Shown one piece after another: positions 29,470 to 39,506 of a stretch of DNA of 64,000 nt (its first letter is position 1; each line of letters begins with the position of its first letter). The stretch covers positions 1-64,000 of the forward strand of contig NZ_VOUX01000031.1 of NCBI RefSeq assembly GCF_008011855.1, written 5' to 3'. The notes under the pieces were generated by a model. The model was not told the origin of the DNA and did no database searches. It saw only the letters and a list, made by a program, of their open reading frames with translations. Position numbers and translations under genes: made by a program. Source of the stretch: Serratia bockelmannii (GTDB lineage Bacteria > Pseudomonadota > Gammaproteobacteria > Enterobacterales > Enterobacteriaceae).

Positions 29470-30693
29470 ATGGAAATTATTTTAGGCGTAGCAATGTTCA
29501 CCACCATCGTGATGGTGCTGGTGTTGCTGATCCTGTTCGCCAAATCGAAGCTGGTGAACACCGGTGACATCGCGGTGGAGATCAACGGCGATCTGGATAA
29601 GAGCTTCCATGCGCCGGCGGGCGACAAGCTGCTCAACGTGCTCTCCAGCCAGGGGATCTTCGTCTCCTCGGCCTGCGGCGGCGGCGGTTCCTGCGGCCAG
29701 TGCCGGGTGGTGATCAAAGAGGGCGGCGGCGATATCCTGCCGACCGAGCTTTCGCACATCAACAAGCGCGAAGCGAAAGAAGGGTGCCGCCTGGCGTGCC
29801 AGGTGAACGTGAAGCAGAACCTGAAGATCGAGCTGCCGGAAGAGATCTTCGGCGTGAAGAAATGGGAGTGCGAGGTTATCTCCAACGATAACAAAGCCAC
29901 CTTTATCAAAGAGCTGAAGCTGAAGATCCCCGATGGTGAGGACGTGCCGTTCCGCGCGGGCGGCTTTATCCAGATCGAAGCACCGGCGCACGACATCAGC
30001 TACGCCGACTTCGACGTGCCGCAGGAGTATCGCGGCGACTGGGACAAGTTCAACCTGTTCCGCTACCGCTCGACGGTGAACGACACCACGGTGCGCGCTT
30101 ACTCGATGGCCAACTACCCGGAAGAGAAGGGCATCATCATGCTCAACGTGCGTATCGCCACGCCGCCGCCGAACAACCCGGACGTGCCGCCGGGCATCAT
30201 GTCTTCCTATATCTGGTCGCTGAAAGCCGGTGACAAAGTGACCATCTCCGGGCCGTTCGGCGAGTTCTTCGCCAAGGACACCGACGCCGAAATGATCTTC
30301 ATCGGCGGCGGCGCGGGCATGGCGCCGATGCGTTCGCACATCTTCGACCAGCTCAAGCGCCTGAACTCGAAGCGCAAGATCACCTTCTGGTACGGCGCGC
30401 GTTCGCTGCGCGAGATGTTCTATGAAGACGACTTCAACCAGCTGCAGGCGGAGAACGAAAACTTCACCTGGCACGTGGCGCTGTCGGATCCGCAGCCGGA
30501 AGATAACTGGACCGGCTACACCGGCTTTATCCATAATGTTCTGCTGGAGAACTACCTGAGGAACCACCCGGCGCCGGAGGACTGCGAGTTTTACATGTGC
30601 GGGCCGCCGATGATGAACGCTGCGGTGATCAAGATGCTCAAAGATCTGGGCGTCGAAGACGAAAACATCATGCTGGATGACTTTGGTGGCTAA
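29470..30693 (+). CDS. nqrF: Na+-translocating NADH:quinone reductase subunit F
   Basis: The 407-residue NADH-oxidising subunit has an N-terminal membrane helix (about 3-23). A 2Fe-2S domain carries [12 protein letters not shown] and the fourth Cys at GCRLACQV. The FAD domain has [11 protein letters not shown], and the NADH domain has [14 protein letters not shown] and [12 protein letters not shown]. Electrons enter the pump here. The stop codon abuts the apbE start. Confidence 0.98.
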   Translation: MEIILGVAMFTTIVMVLVLLILFAKSKLVNTGDIAVEINGDLDKSFHAPAGDKLLNVLSSQGIFVSSACGGGGSCGQCRVVIKEGGGDILPTELSHINKREAKEGCRLACQVNVKQNLKIELPEEIFGVKKWECEVISNDNKATFIKELKLKIPDGEDVPFRAGGFIQIEAPAHDISYADFDVPQEYRGDWDKFNLFRYRSTVNDTTVRAYSMANYPEEKGIIMLNVRIATPPPNNPDVPPGIMSSYIWSLKAGDKVTISGPFGEFFAKDTDAEMIFIGGGAGMAPMRSHIFDQLKRLNSKRKITFWYGARSLREMFYEDDFNQLQAENENFTWHVALSDPQPEDNWTGYTGFIHNVLLENYLRNHPAPEDCEFYMCGPPMMNAAVIKMLKDLGVEDENIMLDDFGG

Positions 30694-31725
30694 ATGCACG
30701 CATTGGCGATGAAGAACTGGCTGACGGGCGTGGCGCTGAGCGCCACCCTGCTGCTGACCGGCTGTGGGCCGGAACAGGTGGACCTGATGGGTAAAACCAT
30801 GGGCACCTCGTATTCGATCCGTTACGTGACCGGTGACGATACGCCGTCGGCGCGCGAGATGCAGGCGGAGATCGACAAACGGCTGGAGCAGGTGAACGAC
30901 CAGATGTCCACCTACCGGCCGGACTCCGAGCTGAGCCGCTTCAACGCCAGCCGCGACATTGACCGGCCGTTCCCGGTTTCGCCGGCCACCGCTGAGGTGG
31001 TGCGCGAAGCGCTTCGCATCAACCGCGTCACCGACGGTGCGCTGGACGTGACCGTCGGGCCGCTGGTCAACCTGTGGGGCTTCGGCCCGGAAGGGCGGCC
31101 GGACAAAGTGCCGAGCGAGGCGGAACTGGCGCACCGCCGCGCCTGGACCGGCGCCGACAAACTGTCGGTGCAGGGCAGCGCGCTGGTGAAAAGCATCCCT
31201 GAGCTGTACGTCGATCTGTCGTCGATCGCCAAAGGGTATGGCGTAGACGTGGTGGCGGAATATCTGCAGTCCCGGCATGTGAAGAACTACATGGTGGATA
31301 TCGGCGGCGAGGTGCGCACGCGCGGGCATAACGGCGAGCAAAAGCCGTGGCGCATCGCCATCGAGCGCCCGACCGCCGGTACGCAACAGCAGGCGCAGCT
31401 GGTGATCCAGCCGGGGGAGATGTCGATCGCTACCTCGGGTGACTATCGCAACTACTTCGAGCAGGACGGGGTGCGCTATTCGCACACCATCGATCCGGTC
31501 ACCGGCCGACCCATTCACCACCGTTTGGTGTCGATCACCGTGCTGAGCCCGACCTGCATGACCGCCGACGGCCTGTCCACCGGCCTGAACGTGATGGGGC
31601 CGGAGCGCGGCCTGGCGCTGGCCAACCTGCTCGGTATCCCGGTGTTCATGATTGTGAAAACCGCCGACGGGTTTGAGGAGCGTTACTCAGACGCGTTCAA
31701 GCCCTATCTGAAAAAGCGTTCGTGA
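30694..31725 (+). CDS. apbE: FAD:protein FMN transferase (flavin transferase ApbE)
   Basis: The 343-residue lipoprotein has a signal peptide and lipobox LLTGC. ApbE attaches FMN to threonines of NqrB and NqrC in the periplasm. Family marks are MGKTMGTSYSIRYV, VDLSSIAKGYGVDVVAEYL, YMVDIGGEVRTRGHN, IATSGDYRNYF and the Mg-binding SHTIDPVTGRPIHH. An alternative start five codons in (30709) would also leave a signal peptide. Position directly after nqrF fits its role. Confidence 0.95.
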   Translation: MHALAMKNWLTGVALSATLLLTGCGPEQVDLMGKTMGTSYSIRYVTGDDTPSAREMQAEIDKRLEQVNDQMSTYRPDSELSRFNASRDIDRPFPVSPATAEVVREALRINRVTDGALDVTVGPLVNLWGFGPEGRPDKVPSEAELAHRRAWTGADKLSVQGSALVKSIPELYVDLSSIAKGYGVDVVAEYLQSRHVKNYMVDIGGEVRTRGHNGEQKPWRIAIERPTAGTQQQAQLVIQPGEMSIATSGDYRNYFEQDGVRYSHTIDPVTGRPIHHRLVSITVLSPTCMTADGLSTGLNVMGPERGLALANLLGIPVFMIVKTADGFEERYSDAFKPYLKKRS

Positions 31726-31732
31726 GGTTGCT

Positions 31733-31960
31733 ATGTTGACGGTATTCGCCGCTACTTTCGTGTTGTTTCTGCTGATCGTCGGCGGGATGTCGCTGGGCTA
31801 TGTGTTCAAACGCAAAAGCCTGCAGGGCAGCTGCGGCGGCATCACCGCATTGGGGATGGAGAAAGTCTGCGACTGCCCGGAGCCGTGCGATGCGCGCAAA
31901 AAGCGCGAAGCCAAAGCGGCGCAGCGGCGCGAGCAGTTGGAAAAGCACCGTATTCTGTAG
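31733..31960 (+). CDS. nqrM: NQR maturation protein NqrM
   Basis: The 75-residue product has one membrane helix (about 5-25), a cysteine-rich stretch (GSCGGITALGMEKVCDCPEPC, four cysteines), and a basic C-terminal coiled tail. NqrM is needed to deliver iron to the NqrD/NqrE centre. It is last in the operon, ahead of a strong terminator. Confidence 0.94.
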   Translation: MLTVFAATFVLFLLIVGGMSLGYVFKRKSLQGSCGGITALGMEKVCDCPEPCDARKKREAKAAQRREQLEKHRIL

Positions 31961-31962
31961 CG

Positions 31963-31986
31963 AAAACCCGGCCTTGGCCGGGTTTT
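31963..31986. terminator. Bidirectional terminator, nqr operon / GDPD-like gene
   Basis: AAAACCCGGCC-TT-GGCCGGGTTTT is followed by TT on the plus strand and mirrored by AAAA on the left, and sits directly between the convergent genes. Confidence 0.93.
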
Positions 31987-32883
31987 TTATTTCGCCTTGC
32001 GGAAGCTTTTCGCCTCGGCCGGCGAGTTGACCATCACGCCGTCAGCGCCCAGCGCCAGCGCCTGCTGATATTCCTGCGGCGAGTTGACGCCGAACAGGAT
32101 AATGTGCGCCGGGCCCTGCGAGCGGAAACAGTCCATCGACTCTTTATCCCAGGTCAGAAACGCCTTCGAACGCCCTTCGCCGAGGGTATATTTCTCCACC
32201 ACTTCCACCTCGCGCTTCAGCTCCAGCCCGTACCAGCGCGGCTGCCGGTTGTCCGGTTTGACGTCGCACTGGTGCGCCATGGTGACGTTGGCCAGCAGCG
32301 TGCGGGTTTCGTCGCGGCTTTCAAAGCGCGGGATGGCCGGCGGCAGCGCCTGCAGGTATTTGGCGTCGGTAGAGTAGACGCGGATGCGGTTCAGGCTGTC
32401 GGTGCTTTGCAACGTCGCCAGCAGCGTTTGGCCAAACTGCGCCGGATCGGCGTCCGGAGATTTGATATCCAGATAGAAGGTGACGTGCGGAAACGCTTTA
32501 AGCACGTCGTCGAGCCGCGGAATGCCGATACCCTGGCCGCGGAACGGGTGTGCGTCACCCTTGGTGAAGGCCCAACCGGCGTCGGTCTCGGCCAGCTGCG
32601 CGGCGGTATAGGCAGAAACCGGGCCCTGCCGATTGGTCAGTGCTTTCAGATCCGAGGGGCGATACAGCACGATGATGCCGTCTTTGGATTCTTGCAGGGT
32701 GATCCAGATGGCGTCGGCGCCGTTTTTCAGCGCGGTTTCGATGGCGATGCGAGTGTTTTCTGGCGCATCGGCGGTGCCGCCGCGATGGGCGACGATCGCC
32801 GGCGCATGACCGGCGGTGGCGCTGGCCGCCAGCGCGCTCAGCGACAGCGCGGAAGCCAGCAGCAAAGAAGAAAATCTGATCAT
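31987..32883 (-). CDS. Glycerophosphodiester phosphodiesterase-like secreted protein with degenerate metal site
   Basis: The 298-residue product has a signal peptide (cleavage near ASATAGHA) and a GDPD TIM-barrel. It keeps AIVAHRGGTADAPENT (catalytic His, Arg and Glu region) but has IWITLQESKDG where active GDPDs have the metal-binding E-x-D (such as IELDVQLTKDG). It also has VLYRPSDL where they have the second catalytic His (IHDxxL). LDIKSPDADPAQFG is the third acidic region. The residue swaps suggest altered metal use or loss of the classical reaction. It is divergent from dinB. Confidence 0.85.
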   Translation of the reverse strand: MIRFSSLLLASALSLSALAASATAGHAPAIVAHRGGTADAPENTRIAIETALKNGADAIWITLQESKDGIIVLYRPSDLKALTNRQGPVSAYTAAQLAETDAGWAFTKGDAHPFRGQGIGIPRLDDVLKAFPHVTFYLDIKSPDADPAQFGQTLLATLQSTDSLNRIRVYSTDAKYLQALPPAIPRFESRDETRTLLANVTMAHQCDVKPDNRQPRWYGLELKREVEVVEKYTLGEGRSKAFLTWDKESMDCFRSQGPAHIILFGVNSPQEYQQALALGADGVMVNSPAEAKSFRKAK

Positions 32884-33033
32884 GTAGGGTACCTTGTCGT
32901 TATCGTTGTGGTGAGCCGCACGGGATGGCGGAAATCATACTATTGAAAAATTAAGCTTTTTTAACAACGCGGAAATATCTGTCAGAAACGCCGCTTTCCT
33001 CGAGCTCTGCGGCCTTGAGCTTTCGGTATCTGA

Positions 33034-33049
33034 CTGTATACTTATACAG
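33034..33049. promoter_or_regulatory. LexA box (SOS box) of dinB
   Basis: CTGTATACTTATACAG fits the LexA consensus CTGT-N8-ACAG exactly and is itself a perfect palindrome. It ends 17 bp before the dinB start. Confidence 0.95.
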
Positions 33050-33066
33050 TGTTACTGGAGGGTGCG

Positions 33067-34128
33067 ATGCGTAAAATCATTCATGTCGATATGGACTGCT
33101 TCTTCGCAGCGGTGGAAATGCGCGACGATCCCAGCCTGCGCGATATCCCGCTGGCGATTGGCGGCAGCGCCGATCGCCGCGGGGTGATCAGCACCGCCAA
33201 CTATCCGGCGCGGCGCTACGGCGTGCACAGCGCCATGTCCACGGCGATGGCGCTCAAGCTGTGCCCGCATCTCACCCTGCTGCCGGGGCGCATGGCGGCC
33301 TACAAAGAGGCCTCGCTGCACATCCGCGAAATCTTCGCCCGCTATACCCCGCTGATCGAGCCGCTGTCGCTCGATGAAGCCTATCTCGACGTGACCGACA
33401 GCCCGCAATGCAACGGTTCGGCGACGCTGATCGCCCAGGAAATCCGTCAGGCGATCGCCGACGAGCTGAACCTCACCGCGTCGGCCGGCATCGCGCCAAT
33501 CAAGTTTCTCGCTAAAATCGCCTCCGAGATGAACAAGCCGAACGGGCAATACGTGATCACGCCGGCGCAGGTGCCGGCGTTTTTGCAGCAGCTGCCGCTC
33601 AGCAAGATCCCCGGCGTCGGCAAGGTGACCGCCAAGCGGCTGGAGGAAGTGGGGCTTATCACCTGCGCCGACGTGCAGCAATACGATTTGGCGCAGCTGC
33701 TCAAGCGCTTCGGCAAGTTCGGCCGGGTGCTGTGGGAGCGCTGTCAGGGTATCGATCGGCGCGAAATCTCTCCTGAGCGGCTGCGCAAATCGGTGGGGGT
33801 GGAGCGCACGCTGGCGGAGGATATTCACGACTGGGAAGACTGCGAAACGCTGATTATCGACAAACTCTATCCCGAGCTGGAGATGCGGCTGCGCAAGGTG
33901 AAGCCGGATCTGCACATCGCCCGGCAGGGCGTGAAGCTGAAGTTTCAGGATTTTCAGCAAACCACCCAGGAGCACGTGTTCCCGGTGCTGAACCGGCAGG
34001 ATTTGCTGGAGGTGGCGCGGCAGGCGTGGCGCGAGCGGCGCGAAGGGCGCGGCGTGCGGCTGGTGGGGTTGCATGTGACGCTGCTCGATCCGCAGCTGGA
34101 GCGGCAGCTGGCGCTGTCGTGGGAATAA
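33067..34128 (+). CDS. dinB: DNA polymerase IV (Y-family)
   Basis: The 353-residue translesion polymerase shows [15 protein letters not shown] (metal-binding D8), the steric-gate region [15 protein letters not shown] with the catalytic Asp-Glu pair near 103-104, and [22 protein letters not shown]. The helix-hairpin-helix is [19 protein letters not shown], and the little-finger domain follows. The ATG at 33067 was preferred over one six codons upstream because of family start and the GGAGGG ribosome site. SOS induction is expected from the LexA box. Confidence 0.97.
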   Translation: MRKIIHVDMDCFFAAVEMRDDPSLRDIPLAIGGSADRRGVISTANYPARRYGVHSAMSTAMALKLCPHLTLLPGRMAAYKEASLHIREIFARYTPLIEPLSLDEAYLDVTDSPQCNGSATLIAQEIRQAIADELNLTASAGIAPIKFLAKIASEMNKPNGQYVITPAQVPAFLQQLPLSKIPGVGKVTAKRLEEVGLITCADVQQYDLAQLLKRFGKFGRVLWERCQGIDRREISPERLRKSVGVERTLAEDIHDWEDCETLIIDKLYPELEMRLRKVKPDLHIARQGVKLKFQDFQQTTQEHVFPVLNRQDLLEVARQAWRERREGRGVRLVGLHVTLLDPQLERQLALSWE

Positions 34129-34153
34129 AAAAGCCGGCGGTCGCCGGCTTTTT
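34128..34153. terminator. Bidirectional terminator, dinB / pepD
   Basis: AAAAAGCCGGCG-GT-CGCCGGCTTTTT overlaps the last base of the dinB stop and lies between the two convergent genes. Confidence 0.93.
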
Positions 34154-34169
34154 GCGTTAAGCGTGCAGA

Positions 34170-35630
34170 TTACGCGCGCTCAGGGATTGCTTTCAGCAAC
34201 GAGGTCAGCAGCTTCCAGTACAGGCCGACGCTTTCGATATGCACCTGCTCATCCGGCGAATGCGGGCCGGTGATGGTTGGCCCGATCGATACCATGTCCA
34301 TGTTTGGATATGGCTTTTTGAACAGACCGCATTCCAGACCGGCGTGGATCACCATGATGTTCGGCGTCTTGTCGAACAGATCCTGATACAGCTCGCGCAC
34401 CAGGTGCATCACCGGCGAGTCGGCGTCCGGCTGCCAGCCCGGGTAGCCGCCCTTCGGCGCCACTTTAGCGCCGGCCAGCTGGCCCAACGCGGTCAGCATC
34501 TCGACCACGTAGTCTTTGCCACTGTCGATCAGGGAGCGGATCAGGCAGATGATTTCCGCTTCGTTTTCGCTGGTGGTGACCACGCCGACGTTCAGCGAGG
34601 TTTCCACCACGCCTTTCACCGCGTCGCTCATGCGGATCACGCCGTTCGGCGTGCCGTTCAGCAGCGCCAGGAAGCGCTGCTGGCTGTCGGCGCTCAGCGC
34701 CAGCGAAGCGCTGGTGGTCGGCTCCAACAGCACGGTGATGTTCTTCTCTTTGGCGGAGAGTTCGTTCTGCAGCACGGCCAGGAACTCCTGGCTCAGCGCT
34801 TTCAGTACGTCGGCCTTGTCCGCCGGCACCGCTACCACCGCGGAGGCTTCACGCGGGATGGCGTTGCGCAGGGTGCCGCCGTTCAGGTCCAGCACGCGCA
34901 GGTTCAGCGCCGCCGCATGGGCGAACAGGAAGCGCGCCAGCAGTTTGTTGGCGTTGCCCAGCCCGACGTGGATCTCGGCGCCGGAATGGCCGCCTTTCAG
35001 GCCCTTGAGGGTCAGCTTCAGGGTTTGGTAACCGGCCGGCACCGCTTCGCGCTGCAGCGGCAGGGTGGTGATGAAGTCGATACCGCCGGCGCAACCCATG
35101 TAGATTTCGCCTTCTTCTTCGGAATCGGTATTGATCAGGATATCCGCCTGCAGCCAGTTCGGCTGCAGCCCGAAGGCGCCGTCCATACCCGCTTCTTCGG
35201 TCATGGTCAGCAGCACTTCCAGCGGGCCGTGCTCAACGCTGTCGTCGGCCAGTACCGCCAGGGCGGAGGCCATGCCGATGCCGTTGTCGGCGCCCAGCGT
35301 GGTGCCGCGCGCTTTCACCCACTCGCCGGCGATATAAGGCTGGATCGGATCCTTGGCGAAGTCGTGTACGGTGTCGTTATTCTTTTGCGGCACCATGTCC
35401 AGGTGTGCCTGCAGCGCGACTGGCTTGCGGTTTTCCATGCCTTTGGTGGCTGGTTTGCGCAGCAGGATATTGCCGACCTGATCACGCTCGGCGTGCAGGT
35501 TCTTTTCTTTGGCCCAGGTGAGGATGTGCTGCGCCAGCGCTTCTTCATGATAAGAAGGGTGCGGGATAGAACAGATCTTGGCGAAAATATCCCACAGCGG
35601 CTGTGGCGAAAGCTGAGACAATTCAGACAC
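34170..35630 (-). CDS. pepD: Aminoacyl-histidine dipeptidase (peptidase D)
   Basis: The 486-residue M20-family metallopeptidase hydrolyses Xaa-His and other dipeptides. It matches E. coli PepD throughout: LQAHLDMVPQKN (zinc His/Asp near 80), LGADNGIGMASALAVL (bridging Asp), MTEEAGMDGAFGLQ (catalytic Glu), INTDSEEEGE and HAGLECGLFKKPYP. The GTG at 35630 was chosen because SELSQLSPQPLWDIFAKIC then opens the protein as in E. coli and AGGAG lies 8 nt upstream; the in-frame ATG at 35732 would add 34 residues without match. Confidence 0.97.
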   Translation of the reverse strand: MSELSQLSPQPLWDIFAKICSIPHPSYHEEALAQHILTWAKEKNLHAERDQVGNILLRKPATKGMENRKPVALQAHLDMVPQKNNDTVHDFAKDPIQPYIAGEWVKARGTTLGADNGIGMASALAVLADDSVEHGPLEVLLTMTEEAGMDGAFGLQPNWLQADILINTDSEEEGEIYMGCAGGIDFITTLPLQREAVPAGYQTLKLTLKGLKGGHSGAEIHVGLGNANKLLARFLFAHAAALNLRVLDLNGGTLRNAIPREASAVVAVPADKADVLKALSQEFLAVLQNELSAKEKNITVLLEPTTSASLALSADSQQRFLALLNGTPNGVIRMSDAVKGVVETSLNVGVVTTSENEAEIICLIRSLIDSGKDYVVEMLTALGQLAGAKVAPKGGYPGWQPDADSPVMHLVRELYQDLFDKTPNIMVIHAGLECGLFKKPYPNMDMVSIGPTITGPHSPDEQVHIESVGLYWKLLTSLLKAIPERA

Positions 35631-35967
35631 TATAAGTCTCCTGTGACGGCAGGCTCCGACAGGACGGGCATGCCGCGCGGTTAAGGTGAGCGGGTATCTG
35701 TGCGTCGTGGCACGATCGTCAGAGAATATCACTTTATTTCCGGCGGTGCGCCCCCCGTATTGTGCGGTTTAAGCGCTTGATCACATGGCTTCGCTGCGGG
35801 AACGCTCGCTTTTTCAGCATCAATCACCGAAAAGCCGCCCGGCGGAAATCGCGAGGTTTTCCTCGGTACAGCTGGAATTCAACGCGGCCAGTCTCTATAA
35901 TCTCGCGCAACCTTTTTTCCCCTGAACTACAAATAAGCCGCTTCACCGCCGGCTGGGACACGATTCT
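35631..35967. promoter_or_regulatory. Divergent promoter region, pepD / gpt
   Basis: These 337 bp hold the two promoters. Beyond the pepD ribosome site I see no operator, small gene or repeat that I can support. Confidence 0.5.
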
Positions 35968-36426
35968 ATGAGCGAAAAATACGTTGTTACCTGGGATATG
36001 CTGCAAATGCACGCACGCAAGCTGGCGCACCGCCTGCTGCCTGCCGACAAATGGACAGGCATCATTGCCGTAAGCCGCGGCGGTCTGGTACCGGCGGGCC
36101 TGCTGGCGCGCGAACTGGGCATCCGCTATGTGGATACCGTCTGCATTTCCAGCTATGACCATGACAACCAACGCGAAATGAAAGTGCTCAAGCGCGCCGA
36201 AGGCGACGGTGAAGGCTTCATCGTGGTGGACGATCTGGTGGATACCGGCGGCACCGCGAAAGCGATCCGCGACATGTACCCGAAAGCGCATTTCGTCACC
36301 ATCTTCGCCAAGCCGGCGGGCCGTCCGCTGGTGGACGACTATGAGGTCGACATCCCGCAGGATACCTGGATCGAACAGCCGTGGGACATGGGCGTCAGCT
36401 TCGTTCCCCCGATCGGCGGCCGCTAA
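35968..36426 (+). CDS. gpt: Xanthine-guanine phosphoribosyltransferase
   Basis: The 152-residue purine salvage enzyme converts guanine, xanthine and hypoxanthine with PRPP to nucleotides. The PRPP-binding motif [17 protein letters not shown] is at about residues 84-100, with [17 protein letters not shown] near 35 and the purine-binding [17 protein letters not shown] at the end. It is 152 residues, as in E. coli. Confidence 0.98.
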   Translation: MSEKYVVTWDMLQMHARKLAHRLLPADKWTGIIAVSRGGLVPAGLLARELGIRYVDTVCISSYDHDNQREMKVLKRAEGDGEGFIVVDDLVDTGGTAKAIRDMYPKAHFVTIFAKPAGRPLVDDYEVDIPQDTWIEQPWDMGVSFVPPIGGR

Positions 36427-36445
36427 GCCCAGCCAGTTCCAGCCC

Positions 36446-36468
36446 AACGCCCGGTTATGCCGGGCGTT
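36446..36468 (+). terminator. Terminator of gpt
   Basis: AACGCCCGG-TTATG-CCGGGCGTT is followed by TGCGTTATCTT, a short broken T run, 20 bp after the gpt stop. Confidence 0.75.
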
Positions 36469-36567
36469 TGCGTTATCTTGGTTTATCCCGCCAGAGTTAG
36501 GTACACTACCTCCAGTTAAGTAGGCCTTTTGCGGCCTATCGCCAGATTTACGGAGGCTGTTGTTACC

Positions 36568-37815
36568 ATGGCACAGGCCAACCTTTCTGAAATTCTTTTC
36601 AAGCCCAAATTCAAACACCCTGAAACCTCGACGCTGGTGCTGCGCGCGCGCAACAAAGTGAGCGCCGCCATGCATTCCGCATTGGAAGGCGACACCACCG
36701 GCAGCTGGTATCGCATGCTGAATCCGTTGCTGTGGTCCTGGCGCGGCGTCAGCCCGATCGAAATCCACGAAGTGCTGGCGCGCATCGCCGCCTCGGACGC
36801 CGAGCGCAGCAATCCGCAGCGGCTGGATACCGTGGTGGGCTACCGCAACGGCAACTGGATCTACGAGTGGATCCATCAGGGTATGCAGTGGCAGCAGCGG
36901 GCGACGGAACAGCAGGATCCGCTGCTCGGCGGCGAGTACTGGCTGAAGGCCGCGAGCCTGTACAGCATCGCCGGTTACCCGCACCTGAAGGGCGACGAGC
37001 TGGCCGAACAGGCGGAGATGCTCGCCAACCGCGCTTACGAAGAGGCGGCGCTGTTGCTGCCGTATCAGCTGAAAGAGCTGGAGTTCCGCATCGAAGGCGG
37101 CGGCAGCGTCACCGGTTTCCTGCACATGCCGGAGAAGGGCGAGGCGCCGTTCCCGACGGTGCTGATGTGCGGCAGCCTCGATACGCTGCAGACCGACTAT
37201 CATCGCCTGTTCCGCGACTACCTGGCGCCGCACGGTATCGCCATGCTGACGCTCGATATGCCGTCGATCGGTTCTTCGTGCAAATGGAAGCTGACGCAGG
37301 ACTCCAGCTACCTGCACCAACAGGTGCTGATCCAGCTGGCCTCGGTGCCGTGGGTGGATCATCAGCGGGTGAGCGCCTTCGGCTTCCGCTTCGGCGCCAA
37401 TGTGGCGGTGCGGCTGGCCTATCTGGAGCCGCAGCGGCTGCGCGGCGTAGCCTGCCTGGGGCCGGTGGTGCATCGCCTGCTGTGCGACAGCAGCACCCAG
37501 TTGAACGTGCCGGACATGTATATGGACGTGCTGGCCAGCCGCATGGGCATGGCTAACGCCTCGGACAACGTGCTGAAGGTGGAGCTGAACAGCTACTCGC
37601 TGAAAATGCAGGGGCTGCTGGGGCGCCGTTGCCCGACGCCGATGATCTCCGGCTACTGGGAGCGCGATACGCTCAGTCCGAAAGAGGAGTCGCAGCTGAT
37701 CGTCACCTCCTCGGTGAGCGGCAAGCTGGTCGCCATCCCGCGCACCCCGGTGTACGACAGCTTCCACCGGGCGTTGCTGCAGATGTCCGGTTGGCTGAGG
37801 GACAAAATGCGTTAA
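36568..37815 (+). CDS. frsA: Fermentation/respiration switch protein FrsA (alpha/beta-hydrolase fold)
   Basis: The 415-residue product resembles E. coli FrsA along its length ([53 protein letters not shown] block, [57 protein letters not shown]). The nucleophile-elbow position reads GFRFGAN, with no Ser, as in other FrsA proteins, so esterase activity is doubtful. FrsA binds the glucose PTS protein IIA-Glc. The ATG at 36568 gives the family N-terminus and follows CGGAGG. Confidence 0.95.
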   Translation: MAQANLSEILFKPKFKHPETSTLVLRARNKVSAAMHSALEGDTTGSWYRMLNPLLWSWRGVSPIEIHEVLARIAASDAERSNPQRLDTVVGYRNGNWIYEWIHQGMQWQQRATEQQDPLLGGEYWLKAASLYSIAGYPHLKGDELAEQAEMLANRAYEEAALLLPYQLKELEFRIEGGGSVTGFLHMPEKGEAPFPTVLMCGSLDTLQTDYHRLFRDYLAPHGIAMLTLDMPSIGSSCKWKLTQDSSYLHQQVLIQLASVPWVDHQRVSAFGFRFGANVAVRLAYLEPQRLRGVACLGPVVHRLLCDSSTQLNVPDMYMDVLASRMGMANASDNVLKVELNSYSLKMQGLLGRRCPTPMISGYWERDTLSPKEESQLIVTSSVSGKLVAIPRTPVYDSFHRALLQMSGWLRDKMR

Positions 37816-37875
37816 TTAGTTGCTAAATTTTAACAGTTTGTTAAAAAGAGTGGTCTACATTGAGGAGGTTAGAGA

Positions 37876-38277
37876 ATGACGTTACCGAGTGGTCACCCTA
37901 AAAGCCGACTAATGAAACGTTTTGCCAGCTTGGGGCCGTACCTGCGTGAAGGGCAATGTGAAAACGACCGTTTTTTCTTTGATTGTTTGGCCGTCTGCGT
38001 CAATGTAAAGCCCGCTCCGGAGAAGCGTGAGTTCTGGGGCTGGTGGATGGAGCTGCAGGCGGAAGAGGCGCGCTTCACCTATTCGTACCAATTCGGCCTG
38101 TTCGACAAGGAAGGCGACTGGACGGCGCAAAACATTAAGGATGATGAAGTAAACGCCAAGCTGGAAGACACCCTGCGCGACTTCCATCGCCGCCTGGGCG
38201 AGCTGCTGGCGACCATGGAACTGGGGCTGGAACCCGCCGACGATTTCAAAGAAAAACTGATCAAACTCTCCGCCTGA
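37876..38277 (+). CDS. crl: Sigma factor-binding protein Crl
   Basis: The 133-residue product matches E. coli Crl ([47 protein letters not shown]). Crl binds RpoS and aids its assembly with RNA polymerase core in stationary phase. A strong GAGGAGG ribosome site precedes the start. In E. coli phoE lies between crl and proB; here it does not. Confidence 0.97.
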   Translation: MTLPSGHPKSRLMKRFASLGPYLREGQCENDRFFFDCLAVCVNVKPAPEKREFWGWWMELQAEEARFTYSYQFGLFDKEGDWTAQNIKDDEVNAKLEDTLRDFHRRLGELLATMELGLEPADDFKEKLIKLSA

Positions 38278-38393
38278 CCCCGTTTGACCACGTATTGTGC
38301 TGATTTCGCGTTGTGCCTGTTGGCATAACGCGTCTCTCCTGTTACAAAGACCTTTGCACTCTTCTTCTCATCATTACACACGGCAGAAATACT

Positions 38394-39497
38394 ATGAACG
38401 GCAGCCAGACATTGGTTGTGAAATTGGGCACCAGCGTGTTGACCGGCGGATCGCTGCGTCTGAACCGCGCCCACATTGTCGAATTGGTGCGCCAATGTGC
38501 GCAGCAACACGCCGCGGGCCACCGCATTGTCATCGTCACTTCCGGCGCCATCGCCGCCGGGCGCGAACACCTGGGCTACCCCGAGCTGCCCGCCACCATC
38601 GCCTCCAAGCAGCTGCTGGCAGCGGTAGGGCAGAGCCGGCTGATCCAGCTGTGGGAACAGCTGTTCTCCATTTACGGCATTCACGTCGGGCAGATGCTGC
38701 TGACGCGTGCCGATCTGGAGGACCGCGAGCGCTTCCTCAACGCGCGCGACACCATGACGGCGCTGCTGGATAACCGCATCGTGCCGGTAATCAATGAGAA
38801 CGACGCCGTCGCCACCGCCGAAATCAAGGTGGGCGACAACGATAACCTGTCGGCGCTGGCGGCCATTCTGGCCGGGGCCGACAAACTGCTGCTGCTGACC
38901 GATCAGCAGGGCCTCTACACCGCCGATCCGCGCAACAATCCGCAGGCCGAACTGATCCGTGAAGTGCACGGCATCGACGACGCGCTGCGCGCCATCGCCG
39001 GCGACAGCGTCTCCGGTCTGGGCACCGGCGGCATGGGCACCAAGCTGCAGGCGGCCGACGTGGCCTGCCGCGCCGGCATCGACGTGGTGATCGCCGCGGG
39101 CAGCAAGCCGGGCGTGGTGGCGGACGTGATCGAAGGCAAACCGGTGGGCACCCGTTTCCACGCGCTGGAAACCCCGCTGGAAAACCGCAAGCGCTGGATC
39201 TTCGGCGCGCCGCCGGCCGGTGAGATCACCGTCGACGACGGCGCGGTGGAAGCGATGATGGCGCGCGGCAGCTCGCTGTTGCCAAAGGGCATCCGCGAAG
39301 TGAAGGGCGACTTCTCGCGCGGCGAAGTGATCCGCATCCGCAATCTGGCGGGGCGCGATCTGGCGCACGGCGTCAGCCGCTACAACAGCGACGCGATGCG
39401 CATGATCGCCGGGCACCACTCGCAGGAAATCAGCGAGATCCTCGGTTATGAATACGGTCCGGTAGCAGTGCACCGCGACGATATGATTGTCAGTTAA
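38394..39497 (+). CDS. proB: Glutamate 5-kinase
   Basis: The 367-residue first enzyme of proline synthesis has an amino acid kinase domain ([13 protein letters not shown] at 7-19, [47 protein letters not shown]) and a C-terminal PUA domain from about 275. The length equals E. coli ProB; the start at 38394 was preferred to an in-frame ATG 27 codons upstream for that reason. Confidence 0.98.
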   Translation: MNGSQTLVVKLGTSVLTGGSLRLNRAHIVELVRQCAQQHAAGHRIVIVTSGAIAAGREHLGYPELPATIASKQLLAAVGQSRLIQLWEQLFSIYGIHVGQMLLTRADLEDRERFLNARDTMTALLDNRIVPVINENDAVATAEIKVGDNDNLSALAAILAGADKLLLLTDQQGLYTADPRNNPQAELIREVHGIDDALRAIAGDSVSGLGTGGMGTKLQAADVACRAGIDVVIAAGSKPGVVADVIEGKPVGTRFHALETPLENRKRWIFGAPPAGEITVDDGAVEAMMARGSSLLPKGIREVKGDFSRGEVIRIRNLAGRDLAHGVSRYNSDAMRMIAGHHSQEISEILGYEYGPVAVHRDDMIVS

Positions 39498-39506
39498 GGA
39501 GTGAGC

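Noticed and set aside
29482..31521. 679-codon minus-strand frame opposite nqrF and apbE
   Set aside because: Antisense shadow; His/Arg/Val-rich text with no motif.
34239..35684. 481-codon plus-strand frame opposite pepD
   Set aside because: Shadow of pepD; no homologous motif.
35824..37767. 647-codon minus-strand frame opposite gpt and frsA
   Set aside because: Antisense shadow of two well-recognised genes; no ribosome site, no domain.
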